11,231 nucleotides of DNA, from NCBI GenBank assembly GCA_900539155.1, contig UQBE01000053.1:1-11231 (forward strand), read 5' to 3'. Position numbers and translations under genes: made by a program. Source of the DNA: an uncultured Porphyromonas sp. (GTDB lineage Bacteria; Bacteroidota; Bacteroidia; Bacteroidales; Porphyromonadaceae). The notes under the pieces were generated by a model. The model was not told the origin of the DNA and ran no database searches. It worked only from the letters and a program-made list of their open reading frames with translations. Of the stretch, positions 1-6,494 are shown piece after piece. The first letter of the stretch is position 1. Every line of letters begins with the position of its first letter.

Positions 1-4
1 CTAG

Positions 5-26
5 ACAATCTTGCTAGCAAGATTGT
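5..26. repeat. Perfect 22-bp palindrome
   Basis: The two 11-nt arms (ACAATCTTGCT and AGCAAGATTGT) are exact reverse complements with no spacer, centred between 15 and 16. It directly abuts the next hairpin at 26. With no loop it is more likely a dimer-binding site or part of a repeat element than a terminator; its function is unknown. Confidence 0.75.
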
Positions 27-71
27 GAGACTGTTGACTTTTGCAACAGTCTCATTAAAATGCGTTAGCCC
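22..71 (+). repeat. Dispersed repeat, left copy
   Basis: This stretch is related, in reverse complement, to 11113-11160 at the other end of the window. The first 31 nt match at 29 positions. After a 2-nt length difference, AATGCGTTAGCCC here matches AATGCGTCAGCCC there. Positions 26-54 also form a hairpin (arms TGAGACTGTTG and CAACAGTCTCA, 7-nt loop). The arm end AACAGTCTCATTA (45-57) recurs directly at 88-100. It looks like a small non-coding mobile or structural repeat; no family can be named by eye. Confidence 0.7.
26..54. repeat. Stem-loop inside the left dispersed repeat
   Basis: An 11-bp perfect stem (26-36 with 44-54) closes a 7-nt loop. It is followed by ATTAAAA rather than a clean T-run, so it may end transcription from upstream, but it could equally be the folded core of the repeat. 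In the distant copy one stem pair is mismatched on both sides (C opposite T), so that pair is not conserved. Confidence 0.6.
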
Positions 72-100
72 CGGGTCTCGCCGTTTTAACAGTCTCATTA
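45..100 (+). repeat. 13-nt direct repeat pair AACAGTCTCATTA
   Basis: AACAGTCTCATTA is found exactly at 45-57 and again at 88-100, 43 nt apart. The second copy lies just upstream of the -7 element at 114-121, so it could be a protein-binding site or a remnant of a second repeat copy. Confidence 0.6.
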
Positions 101-113
101 CAGAATTATTAAG

Positions 114-121
114 TACCTTTG
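114..121 (+). promoter_or_regulatory. Candidate -7 promoter element for the glmS operon
   Basis: TACCTTTG fits the Bacteroidetes primary sigma -7 consensus TAnnTTTG exactly. No clear TTTG lies at the usual -33 distance; the nearest T-rich candidate is TTTT at 84-87, which is rather far. If used, transcription would start near 128 and leave an untranslated leader of about 210 nt before glmS. Confidence 0.55.
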
Positions 122-127
122 TGGAGC

Positions 128-338
128 GAACCAAAAAGGAGGGGAGAAAGATTGACTCCCTTTTCCACCTCCCCGCAGGGTCGTATCGCATAGGATCACA
201 GCAGATGATGGGGTCCTGTGTATGGTATAGGAAGAAGAGGTGACTCATCCCCAAGGGTTGCCCCTAATGCTTGTACCATAAGATTATATATAGCTCAATC
301 ATCCAAAAAAGAAACGTGGTACACGTATTTCCCCTATT
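128..338 (+). promoter_or_regulatory. Long, possibly structured 5' leader of glmS
   Basis: I see no convincing gene here. GGGAG at 142-146 can pair with CTCCC at 156-160, or GGGGAG at 141-146 can pair with CTCCCC at 169-174; the two pairings exclude each other. Further on, 221-231 can pair with 270-280 (11 pairs, two of them G-U, core TATGGTA/TACCATA) around a 38-nt apical region. I do not see the conserved cobalamin-riboswitch box although the operon is B12-dependent. A regulatory leader is an inference from length and pairing only. Confidence 0.35.
314..326. promoter_or_regulatory. Inverted repeat ACGTG-GTA-CACGT before glmS
   Basis: Two 5-nt arms are separated by 3 nt, 12 nt before the glmS start codon. 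It could be an operator half-site pair or a small hairpin affecting translation. It is short enough to occur by chance. Confidence 0.3.
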
Positions 339-752
339 ATGAATCAAAAAACTATAGTCACAGGTGTGATAGGTGCTGACGCTCACGCTGTCGGCAACAA
401 GATCATCGCCTATGCCCTCAACAATGCAGGGTACAAAGTGGTCAACCTCGGTGTTATGGTCTCTCAAGAGGAGTACATAGAGGCAGCGCTGGAGACGAAA
501 GCTGATGCGATCCTTGTCTCTTCTCTCTATGGACACGGTGAGATAGACTGTCAGGGACTTCGCGAGAAGTGCGATGAGGCTGGTCTTAAGGGCATCCCAC
601 TAGTTGCTGGAGGCAACCTAGTCGTGGGTAAGCAAGACTTTGCCGATGTAGAGTCTCGCTTTATGGCGATGGGCTTTACCAAGGTTTATCCTTCAGGCAC
701 ACCAATCGAGACTACCATCGCTTATCTAGACTCAATCCTCGCAGATAAATAA
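339..752 (+). CDS. glmS: Glutamate mutase (methylaspartate mutase) subunit S
   Basis: This is the small, cobalamin-binding subunit of adenosylcobalamin-dependent glutamate mutase, which interconverts L-glutamate and (2S,3S)-3-methylaspartate in the cytoplasm. The 137-residue product has the usual family length. The B12 motif DxHxxG is present as D14, H16 and G19 (GADAHAVG), where H16 is expected to replace dimethylbenzimidazole as the lower cobalt ligand. Other family blocks are SSLYGHGE (about 61-68) and AGGNLVVGK (about 90-98). The start at 339 gives the N-terminus expected for the family. No Shine-Dalgarno sequence is visible; TTCCCCTAT lies just before the ATG. It is the first gene of the cluster, with glmL starting 5 nt after its stop. 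This symbol is also used for the unrelated glucosamine-6-phosphate synthase. Confidence 0.96.
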   Translation: MNQKTIVTGVIGADAHAVGNKIIAYALNNAGYKVVNLGVMVSQEEYIEAALETKADAILVSSLYGHGEIDCQGLREKCDEAGLKGIPLVAGGNLVVGKQDFADVESRFMAMGFTKVYPSGTPIETTIAYLDSILADK

Positions 753-757
753 GTAGT

Positions 758-2143
758 ATGCACTATCTTACGGTAGACTTCGGTAGTACCTACACGAAGT
801 TGACTCTGATAGATGTAGCCAATGCGCAAATAGTGGCGACAGCCTCTGCCTTTACCACCATCACGACCGACGTGCTGGAGGGCTTTAACAACGCCTGGCA
901 GAAGATTCTTGCGCAGCAGCCTGATGCTCACTACGACCGATTGCTCTCTTGCAGTAGTGCGGCTGGAGGACTTAAGATGGTGGCTCTGGGGCTGGTCCCC
1001 TCGCTCACCTCTAAGGCGGCCAAGATGGCTGCCTCCTCAGCTGGTGCGAAGGTGGTCAAGACCTACGCCTATGAGATTTCTCACGCTGAGCAGGAGGAGA
1101 TTTATGAAATAAATCCTGACTTAGTACTGCTCTGTGGAGGTACTGACGGCGGTAACAAGGAGGTAATCCTCGCTAATGCTCGTCGTCTGGCAGAGATCGA
1201 TAGACCCTTCGCAATTGTTGCTGCGGGTAATAAGTCCGCCTCCTACGACCTAGAAGAGATATTTGCTCAGTGTGACAAGAAGTGTGTCGTCACAGAGAAT
1301 GTGATGCCTGAGTTCGGACAGCTCAACATCCTGCCAGCTCGTCAGTGTATTATGGACCTTTTCATCAGTCGCATCATCGATGCCAAGGGACTGGGTGCCG
1401 TACAGCAGCGCGCTGAGCTGGAGATTATCCCGACCCCCTTTGCGGTTCTCAAGGCGTGCGAGCTACTGAGCAAGGGTATCGATGAGGAGCACCCAGGATG
1501 GGGCGACCTGATGGCGGTAGACCTTGGTGGAGCGACGACCGACATTTACTCGATGACTGACGGAGCTCCTTCGATGGACAATGTCCTAATCAAAGGCATC
1601 CCCGAGCCGTACAGCAAGCGTACCGTAGAGGGTGACCTCGGGATGCGCTACAGCTTGAAAGCACTGGAGGACGAGACCGATGTCAAGGCTCTAGCACGAG
1701 CTTACGGAGTCACGCCTGAAGCGATCGTCGATTGGGTAGAGCGTTGTGCCACTAATCCCGACACGGTTGCAGAGCCTGGCTCTCAGGAGCAGGTAATCGA
1801 GGAGGCACTAGCACATAGTGCCGTAGACATAGCCGTGGAGCGTCATGCTGGTGTCATTAGCAAGGTCTACACCCCGATAGGCGAGATGTTTACCCTCGTT
1901 GGCAAAGACTTGACCCAAGTGCCACGACTCATTGGCATCGGCGGTGCACTGATCAATAGCTCTGACCCGGCTCGTATCCTCACGGGGAGTCGCTTTAACC
2001 CTCAGAGATACGAGTATGCGAAGCCCAAGGAGCCGCAGTTTTACCTAGACAAGCGCTACATCATAGCGAGCATGGGGCTACTCAGTCAGGTAGCTCCCGA
2101 GGTAGCTCTCACAATCTTGCAGCGAGAGGTACTACCTATATAA
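758..2143 (+). CDS. glmL: Glutamate mutase accessory protein GlmL (MutL)
   Basis: The 461-residue product matches the MutL/GlmL family found between the two glutamate mutase subunit genes in clostridia. It has an actin/Hsp70-type ATPase fold. A phosphate-1-like loop DFGSTYTK lies at residues 7-14, CGGTDGGN at 126-133, a phosphate-2-like DLGGATTD at 255-262, and a glycine-rich GIGGAL near 393. By analogy with reactivases of other B12 enzymes, it is thought to help reload or repair cobalamin in the mutase using ATP; that role is inferred, not shown by sequence. It is not the DNA mismatch-repair protein of the same name. The 5-nt gap from glmS implies co-transcription, and glmE follows after 47 nt. 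Confidence 0.93.
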   Translation: MHYLTVDFGSTYTKLTLIDVANAQIVATASAFTTITTDVLEGFNNAWQKILAQQPDAHYDRLLSCSSAAGGLKMVALGLVPSLTSKAAKMAASSAGAKVVKTYAYEISHAEQEEIYEINPDLVLLCGGTDGGNKEVILANARRLAEIDRPFAIVAAGNKSASYDLEEIFAQCDKKCVVTENVMPEFGQLNILPARQCIMDLFISRIIDAKGLGAVQQRAELEIIPTPFAVLKACELLSKGIDEEHPGWGDLMAVDLGGATTDIYSMTDGAPSMDNVLIKGIPEPYSKRTVEGDLGMRYSLKALEDETDVKALARAYGVTPEAIVDWVERCATNPDTVAEPGSQEQVIEEALAHSAVDIAVERHAGVISKVYTPIGEMFTLVGKDLTQVPRLIGIGGALINSSDPARILTGSRFNPQRYEYAKPKEPQFYLDKRYIIASMGLLSQVAPEVALTILQREVLPI

Positions 2144-2190
2144 TATAGACATACAAAAGACTCAATCACTCATACAGATTCCCCTATCAC

Positions 2191-3639
2191 ATGGAACTTA
2201 GGAATAAGCGAATAGACAACGATACCTTCTACAAGGAGCGTAAGGAGGTTCTCGCCTCATGGCCTACGGGCAAAGATGTCAACTTTGAAGAGGCTGTCGA
2301 ATTTCAAAAGTCAATCCCCGAGGAGAAGATCTTCGGACGCAAGCTCGCTCAGGCAGATGCTGAGGGGCGTACGCTCATACAGCCTCGTGCTGGTGTGGCA
2401 CTATACACGGAGCATATCAAGCTCTTGCAGTTTCTAGAAGAGGAGGGCGGTGCTGATCTGCTCCCATCGACGGTCGATAGCTACACACGTCTCAACCGCT
2501 ATCACGAGGCTGAGAATGGTATCATCAAGAGTAAAGAGTCGGGACGATCTATGCTCAACGGCTTTCCGATCGTCAACTACGGTACGAAGATTTGCCGTAC
2601 GGTCACCTCTGCACTCAAGAACCCGGTACAGGTGCGCCACGGTACGCCTGATGCGCGTCTTCTTACCGAGATATCTATCGCTGGAGGCTTCACCTCTTAT
2701 GAGGGTGGTGGTATCTCGTACAATATTCCTTACTCCAAGAACTTCTCCCTCGAGAAGACTATTATGTACTGGCAGTACACGGATCGCCTCGTAGGTATGT
2801 ACGAGGAGGCTGGTGTGAGTATCAACCGCGAGCCATTCGGTCCTCTGACTGGTACGCTCATTCCTCCCTGTATCTCCAACGCTGTGGCCGTCATCGAGAC
2901 GCTTCTCGCAGCTGAGCAGGGTGTCAAGGATATCACCGTCGGCTATGGTCAGTGCGGTAATGTCATCCAGGATGTCGCAGCTATTCGCTCGCTCCGTGAG
3001 TTGACCAATAGCTATCTCAAGGAGTACGGCTACGACGACGTACGCATTACGACCGTCTTCCACCAGTGGATGGGCGGCTTCCCTCAGGACGAGGCAAAGG
3101 CCTTTGGTGTCATCTCGTGGGGATCAGCTACGGCTGCTCTAGCGAAGGCTACCAAGGTTATTGTCAAGACTCCGCACGAGGCGATGGGTGTCCCCACCAA
3201 GGAGGCAAACGCAGCTGGACTACGTGCTACCAAGCAGGTTATCTCTATGCTTCGTGACCAGTCACTCATAGACATTCCTGTGGTAGAGAATGAGTCTGAC
3301 GTGATCGTTCGGGAGACGAAGTGCATCCTCGACAAGGTCTTCGAGCTGGGCAAGGGCGATCTAGCTGTCGGTACGGTTGCTGCCTTTGAGGCAGGCGTGC
3401 TGGACATTCCCTTTGCGCCTAGTCGCTACAATGCGGGCAAGGTGCTACCTGCTCGTGATGATAATGGAGCGGTACGTATCCTCGACACGGGTCATCTGCC
3501 CTTTACGGAGGATCTCAAGGCATTCCACCGTGAAAGACTAGAGGAGCGTTCACGCTTCGAGAACCGTCCTGTGAGTTTCCAGATGGTTATCGATGATGTC
3601 TACGCCATCGGAAAGGGATTCCTCGTCGGTAGACCCTAA
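2191..3639 (+). CDS. glmE: Glutamate mutase (methylaspartate mutase) subunit E
   Basis: This is the large catalytic TIM-barrel subunit of adenosylcobalamin-dependent glutamate mutase; with GlmS it carries out the radical carbon-skeleton rearrangement of L-glutamate. The 482-residue length is within one of the clostridial enzyme. Residues known from the Clostridium cochlearium structure fall at the same numbers: the arginine claw R66 (QPRAG), R100 (SYTR) and R149 (QVRHG), the glutamate E171 (SYEGGG), and Y177 and Y181. The enzyme should therefore be active. The ATG at 2191 sets this numbering. It is preceded by the same TTCCCCTAT string as glmS, with no Shine-Dalgarno sequence. A hairpin terminator begins 15 nt after the stop codon. 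Confidence 0.96.
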   Translation: MELRNKRIDNDTFYKERKEVLASWPTGKDVNFEEAVEFQKSIPEEKIFGRKLAQADAEGRTLIQPRAGVALYTEHIKLLQFLEEEGGADLLPSTVDSYTRLNRYHEAENGIIKSKESGRSMLNGFPIVNYGTKICRTVTSALKNPVQVRHGTPDARLLTEISIAGGFTSYEGGGISYNIPYSKNFSLEKTIMYWQYTDRLVGMYEEAGVSINREPFGPLTGTLIPPCISNAVAVIETLLAAEQGVKDITVGYGQCGNVIQDVAAIRSLRELTNSYLKEYGYDDVRITTVFHQWMGGFPQDEAKAFGVISWGSATAALAKATKVIVKTPHEAMGVPTKEANAAGLRATKQVISMLRDQSLIDIPVVENESDVIVRETKCILDKVFELGKGDLAVGTVAAFEAGVLDIPFAPSRYNAGKVLPARDDNGAVRILDTGHLPFTEDLKAFHRERLEERSRFENRPVSFQMVIDDVYAIGKGFLVGRP

Positions 3640-3654
3640 GACTTAATCTATAGC

Positions 3655-3685
3655 AGTGCTATCCCTGTGGGGGTAGCACTTCTTT
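3655..3685 (+). terminator. Hairpin terminator after glmE
   Basis: An 11-pair stem (3655-3665 with 3670-3680, one T-G wobble) closes a 4-nt loop TGTG and is followed by TCTTT. The stem includes AGTGCTA/TAGCACT. It lies between glmE and mal, so it either ends the mutase transcript or only reduces expression of the downstream genes. I see no good -7 element between it and mal. Confidence 0.8.
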
Positions 3686-3724
3686 CTAGCAATCAATTCT
3701 AACAAACCAATAAATCCAAGTAAT

Positions 3725-4969
3725 ATGAAGATCAAGAAGGTAGTCTGTGCCCCAGGCAAGACAGGATTCTTCTTTGACGACCAGAAGGCCATCAAGAAGG
3801 GCGCTAAAAACGATGGAGCCTTTTACTCTGGCGACCCCGTGACTCCAGGCTTTACGTCTGTACGTCAGGCAGGTGAGTCCATCTCTGTCCTCTTTATTCT
3901 AGAGGATGGCTCTATAGCTCACGGTGACTGTGCAGCTGTACAGTACTCAGGGGCCGGTGGTCGTGATCCACTGTTCCTAGCTGAGAACTTTATCCCAGTC
4001 ATCATGAAGGAGATCGCTCCGCTCTATGAGGGCAAGGAGATCACCACCTTCCGCAAGATGGCCGACCTCGTTGACAAGCATGTCAATGCAGACGGCAAGA
4101 AGTACCACACGGCAATCCGCTACGGTGTCACACAGGCTTGTCTAGACGCTGTCGCTAAGAGCCAGCACAAGCTCATGGCGCAGGTTGTCGCTGACGAGTA
4201 TGGTACGAAGATATCAGACACGATGGTTCCCATCTTCTCGCAGAGTGGCGATGACCGCTATCTCAACGTCGATAAGATGATCATGAAGGAGGTGGGCGTA
4301 CTGCCACACGCTCTCTTTAATAATGTAGAGACAAAGGTAGGTCTCAAGGGTGAGAAGATCAAGGAGTACCTCCAGTGGCTCCGTGATCGTATCGTCACCA
4401 TGCGTCAGAACCCCAACTACCAGCCCGCTATCCATATCGACGTGTATGGTACGCTGAGCATCGTCTTCAACAACGACTTCCAGCGCATCGCTGACTATCT
4501 GCATGAGCTCTCTGAGATCGTTGCTCCCTTCGAGCTTCGTGTCGAGGGCCCAGTAGATATGGATGGTCGTGAGCCACAGATCGAGGCTCTAGCTAAGATT
4601 CGTGAGCTACTTGATGCCAAGGGCTCTAAGTGCCAGATCGTCGCTGACGAGTGGTGCAACACGCTCGAGGATATCATCGCTTTCTCTGAGCGCAAGGCTG
4701 GACATATGGTTCAGATCAAGACGCCTGACCTCGGTGGTGTCAACAACGCTATCGAGGCTGTCCTCTACTGCAAGCAGCACAATATGCGCGCTTATCTGGG
4801 TGGTACTTGCAATGAGACCAACCGCTCAGCAGAGGTTTGTGCCAACATCGCTATGGCTACCTCTCCCTGCCAGTGCCTCGCTAAGCCTGGTATGGGTGTC
4901 GATGAGGGATACATGATCATCTTCAACGAGATGAGCCGTGTACTCGCTCTCAAGGATGTGCTGAAATAG
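3725..4969 (+). CDS. mal: Methylaspartate ammonia-lyase
   Basis: This enolase-superfamily enzyme removes ammonia from (2S,3S)-3-methylaspartate to give mesaconate, directly after glutamate mutase. The 414 residues are one more than the clostridial and Citrobacter enzymes, and their active-site residues appear shifted by one. These are H195 (LPHALFNN) and K332 (QIKTPDLGG) as acid-base residues, and D239 (IHIDVYG), E274 (RVEGP) and D308 (VADEW) as magnesium ligands. Q173 and C362 (GGTCNET) are probable substrate-binding positions. All key residues are present, so activity is expected. The gene follows the glmE terminator and a leader without a Shine-Dalgarno sequence. It probably shares a transcript with the AtuA-like and DUF4387 genes, since no terminator is seen between them. 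Confidence 0.96.
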   Translation: MKIKKVVCAPGKTGFFFDDQKAIKKGAKNDGAFYSGDPVTPGFTSVRQAGESISVLFILEDGSIAHGDCAAVQYSGAGGRDPLFLAENFIPVIMKEIAPLYEGKEITTFRKMADLVDKHVNADGKKYHTAIRYGVTQACLDAVAKSQHKLMAQVVADEYGTKISDTMVPIFSQSGDDRYLNVDKMIMKEVGVLPHALFNNVETKVGLKGEKIKEYLQWLRDRIVTMRQNPNYQPAIHIDVYGTLSIVFNNDFQRIADYLHELSEIVAPFELRVEGPVDMDGREPQIEALAKIRELLDAKGSKCQIVADEWCNTLEDIIAFSERKAGHMVQIKTPDLGGVNNAIEAVLYCKQHNMRAYLGGTCNETNRSAEVCANIAMATSPCQCLAKPGMGVDEGYMIIFNEMSRVLALKDVLK

Positions 4970-4972
4970 ATT

Positions 4973-5000
4973 TTAGAGATTAGAAGTTAGAGGTTAGAGC
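4973..5000 (+). repeat. Heptanucleotide tandem repeat (TTAGARR-like, 4 units)
   Basis: Four consecutive 7-nt units start at 4973, 4980, 4987 and 4994 and read TTAGAGA, TTAGAAG, TTAGAGG and TTAGAGC. The last two units and the following bases can form a small hairpin (TAGAGG at 4988-4993 with CCTCTA at 5000-5005). Copy number could vary by slippage. Confidence 0.8.
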
Positions 5001-5004
5001 CTCT

Positions 5005-5055
5005 ACCTAGGGTCACTAGTGCCACTAGAATCACTAGAGCCACTAGTGTCCCTAG
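5005..5055 (+). repeat. Nonanucleotide tandem repeat (CACTAGnnn, 6 units)
   Basis: Six units with exact 9-nt spacing start at 5005, 5014, 5023, 5032, 5041 and 5050. Four contain CACTAG; the edge units are ACCTAG and CCCTAG. The last three bases of each unit vary. The array starts 4 nt after the end of the heptamer array and ends 26 nt before the next start codon. It could be read in the frame of the downstream gene from a GTG at 5019, but that is judged non-coding. Confidence 0.85.
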
Positions 5056-5081
5056 CTAACAGTAAAACAGAATATCGAGAT

Positions 5082-6470
5082 ATGACTCCAATAACAGACG
5101 AAATAAGAGTACTCTCCACGACAGCGATCCTCGGATATGGATTTCCCGAGGCATCCTTTCGTGAGGGAATGAAGCGCAAGCCCCACGTCATCGCAGCAGA
5201 TGCTGGTTCGACAGATCCAGGTCCTTACTATCTAGGGGCAGGCGTTAGCTTCACCGATCGCAACTCCGTGAAGCGTGACCTAGAGATCATGATTCAGGCC
5301 GGTGTCGAGAACAAGATCCCCGTAGTCGTCGGCTCTGCCGGTGGATCTGGTGCCAATGCTCATGTGGACTGGGTACTAGAGATAGTACGAGAGATCATTG
5401 CTGACAAGAAGCTATCGCTACGCCTAGCCGTCATCCGCTCTGAGTTTGACAAAGAGACCATCCTCCGTGAGTTTGACAAGGGACACATCACGCCCCTGGC
5501 ACCAGCTCCCGAGGCTACAAAGAAGGACATCGAAGAGTCTGTCCGCATCGTCGCTCAGATGGGCGAGGAGCCTTTTGTAGAGGCTCTAGAGGGTGGCGCA
5601 GACGTCGTCATCGCAGGACGTTCTTATGACCCTAGCGTCTTCGCTAGCCTTGCTATCAAGGAGGGCTTTGACCGTGCGCTCGCACTGCACATGGGTAAGA
5701 TCCTCGAGTGCGCTGCTATCTGCGCATTGCCCGGTAGTGGTAGTGACTGTATGTTTGGCTATCTGCGCAAGGATCACTTTGTACTTGAGCCACTTTCCAA
5801 GGATCGTAAGTGTACGACCCTCTCCGTAGCTGGTCACACGCTCTATGAGAAGACCGATCCTTACCATCTCCCTGGTCCTGGTGGTGCGCTTGACCTGCAC
5901 GGATGTCACTTCGAGCAGATTGACGACAACAAGGTCAAGATCTCCGGTACCGTCTTCGAGCCCACCGATGGTTACTTCCTCAAGCTCGAGGGTACCCGTC
6001 TCGTAGGCTACCGCACCATCTCTGTTGCGGCTACGACAGACCCAATCATGATCAGCAAGATCGACTCCATCATCGAGAGTGTCAAGGCTCGTGTCAAGGA
6101 CAACTTCGACAACTACGGCATCAAGGACTACTACCTTGACTTCAAGATCTACGGCAAGAACGGCGTCATGAGTATGTTCGATGGCATCGATGGCAATATG
6201 GGCTCAGAGCTTATGGTCGTCATCGAGGCTGTGGCTAAGACGCAGAAGGAGGCCGATACGATCTGTAGCTTCGCACGTAGTACGATGCTACACTTCGGCT
6301 ACGAGGGACGTATCGCTACGGCGGGCAACCTCGCCTTCCCCTTCTCGCCCTCAGACTGCCACATGGGTGAGGTCTACGAGTTTAGCCTCTATCACCTGCT
6401 CAAGGTGGAGGACCCCAAGCAGTACTTCCCCGTTGAGTATATAGAGTATGCTGATGGTCAGCGTAAATAA
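5082..6470 (+). CDS. AtuA-like protein (DUF1446 family)
   Basis: The product belongs to the AtuA/DUF1446 family, named after a gene of acyclic terpene degradation in Pseudomonas; its reaction has not been established to my knowledge. From ATG 5082 it has 462 residues, soluble and without signal peptide. Family-like blocks are LGYGFPEASF (18-27), AADAGSTDPGPYY (38-50), the glycine-rich VVVGSAGGSGA (81-91), AGRSYDPSVFA (178-188) and HMGKILECAA (203-212). Cysteines C210, C214 and C223 cluster in the middle. ATG 5082 is chosen because the family motif IRVLSTTAILGYG starts soon after it; a longer frame from GTG 5019 only adds the translated nonamer repeat. It lies between mal and the DUF4387 gene, which points to mesaconate or a derivative as substrate (inference). 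A role in terpene metabolism is unlikely in this context. Confidence 0.88.
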   Translation: MTPITDEIRVLSTTAILGYGFPEASFREGMKRKPHVIAADAGSTDPGPYYLGAGVSFTDRNSVKRDLEIMIQAGVENKIPVVVGSAGGSGANAHVDWVLEIVREIIADKKLSLRLAVIRSEFDKETILREFDKGHITPLAPAPEATKKDIEESVRIVAQMGEEPFVEALEGGADVVIAGRSYDPSVFASLAIKEGFDRALALHMGKILECAAICALPGSGSDCMFGYLRKDHFVLEPLSKDRKCTTLSVAGHTLYEKTDPYHLPGPGGALDLHGCHFEQIDDNKVKISGTVFEPTDGYFLKLEGTRLVGYRTISVAATTDPIMISKIDSIIESVKARVKDNFDNYGIKDYYLDFKIYGKNGVMSMFDGIDGNMGSELMVVIEAVAKTQKEADTICSFARSTMLHFGYEGRIATAGNLAFPFSPSDCHMGEVYEFSLYHLLKVEDPKQYFPVEYIEYADGQRK

Positions 6471-6494
6471 TGAACCTTTAGATCGTATCAAGCA

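Noticed and set aside
25..243. Open frame of 72 codons at the left end
   Set aside because: It begins inside the repeat hairpin, spans the -7 promoter element and leader stems, and its translation resembles no protein family I know.
128..338. Cobalamin riboswitch upstream of glutamate mutase
   Set aside because: Expected from the B12 dependence, but I could not find the conserved B12 box or the typical core; only generic pairing is visible.
758..2143. DNA mismatch-repair MutL
   Set aside because: The name coincides, but the sequence is the ASKHA-type glutamate mutase accessory protein, set between the mutase subunit genes.
2434..3063. Long minus-strand open frame (209 codons) opposite glmE
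   Set aside because: It is fully antisense to a well-supported gene with all catalytic residues, and its translation looks like codon-bias shadow.
5005..5055. CRISPR-like array
   Set aside because: The units are 9 nt with 3-nt variable parts, far too short for CRISPR repeats and spacers, and no cas genes are present.
5019..5081. Extended N-terminus of the AtuA-like protein from GTG 5019
   Set aside because: The extra 21 residues are mostly the translated 9-bp repeat, and family similarity begins only after ATG 5082.
5082..6470. Role in acyclic terpene degradation
   Set aside because: Only the family name suggests it; none of the other terpene-degradation genes are nearby and the context is glutamate fermentation.
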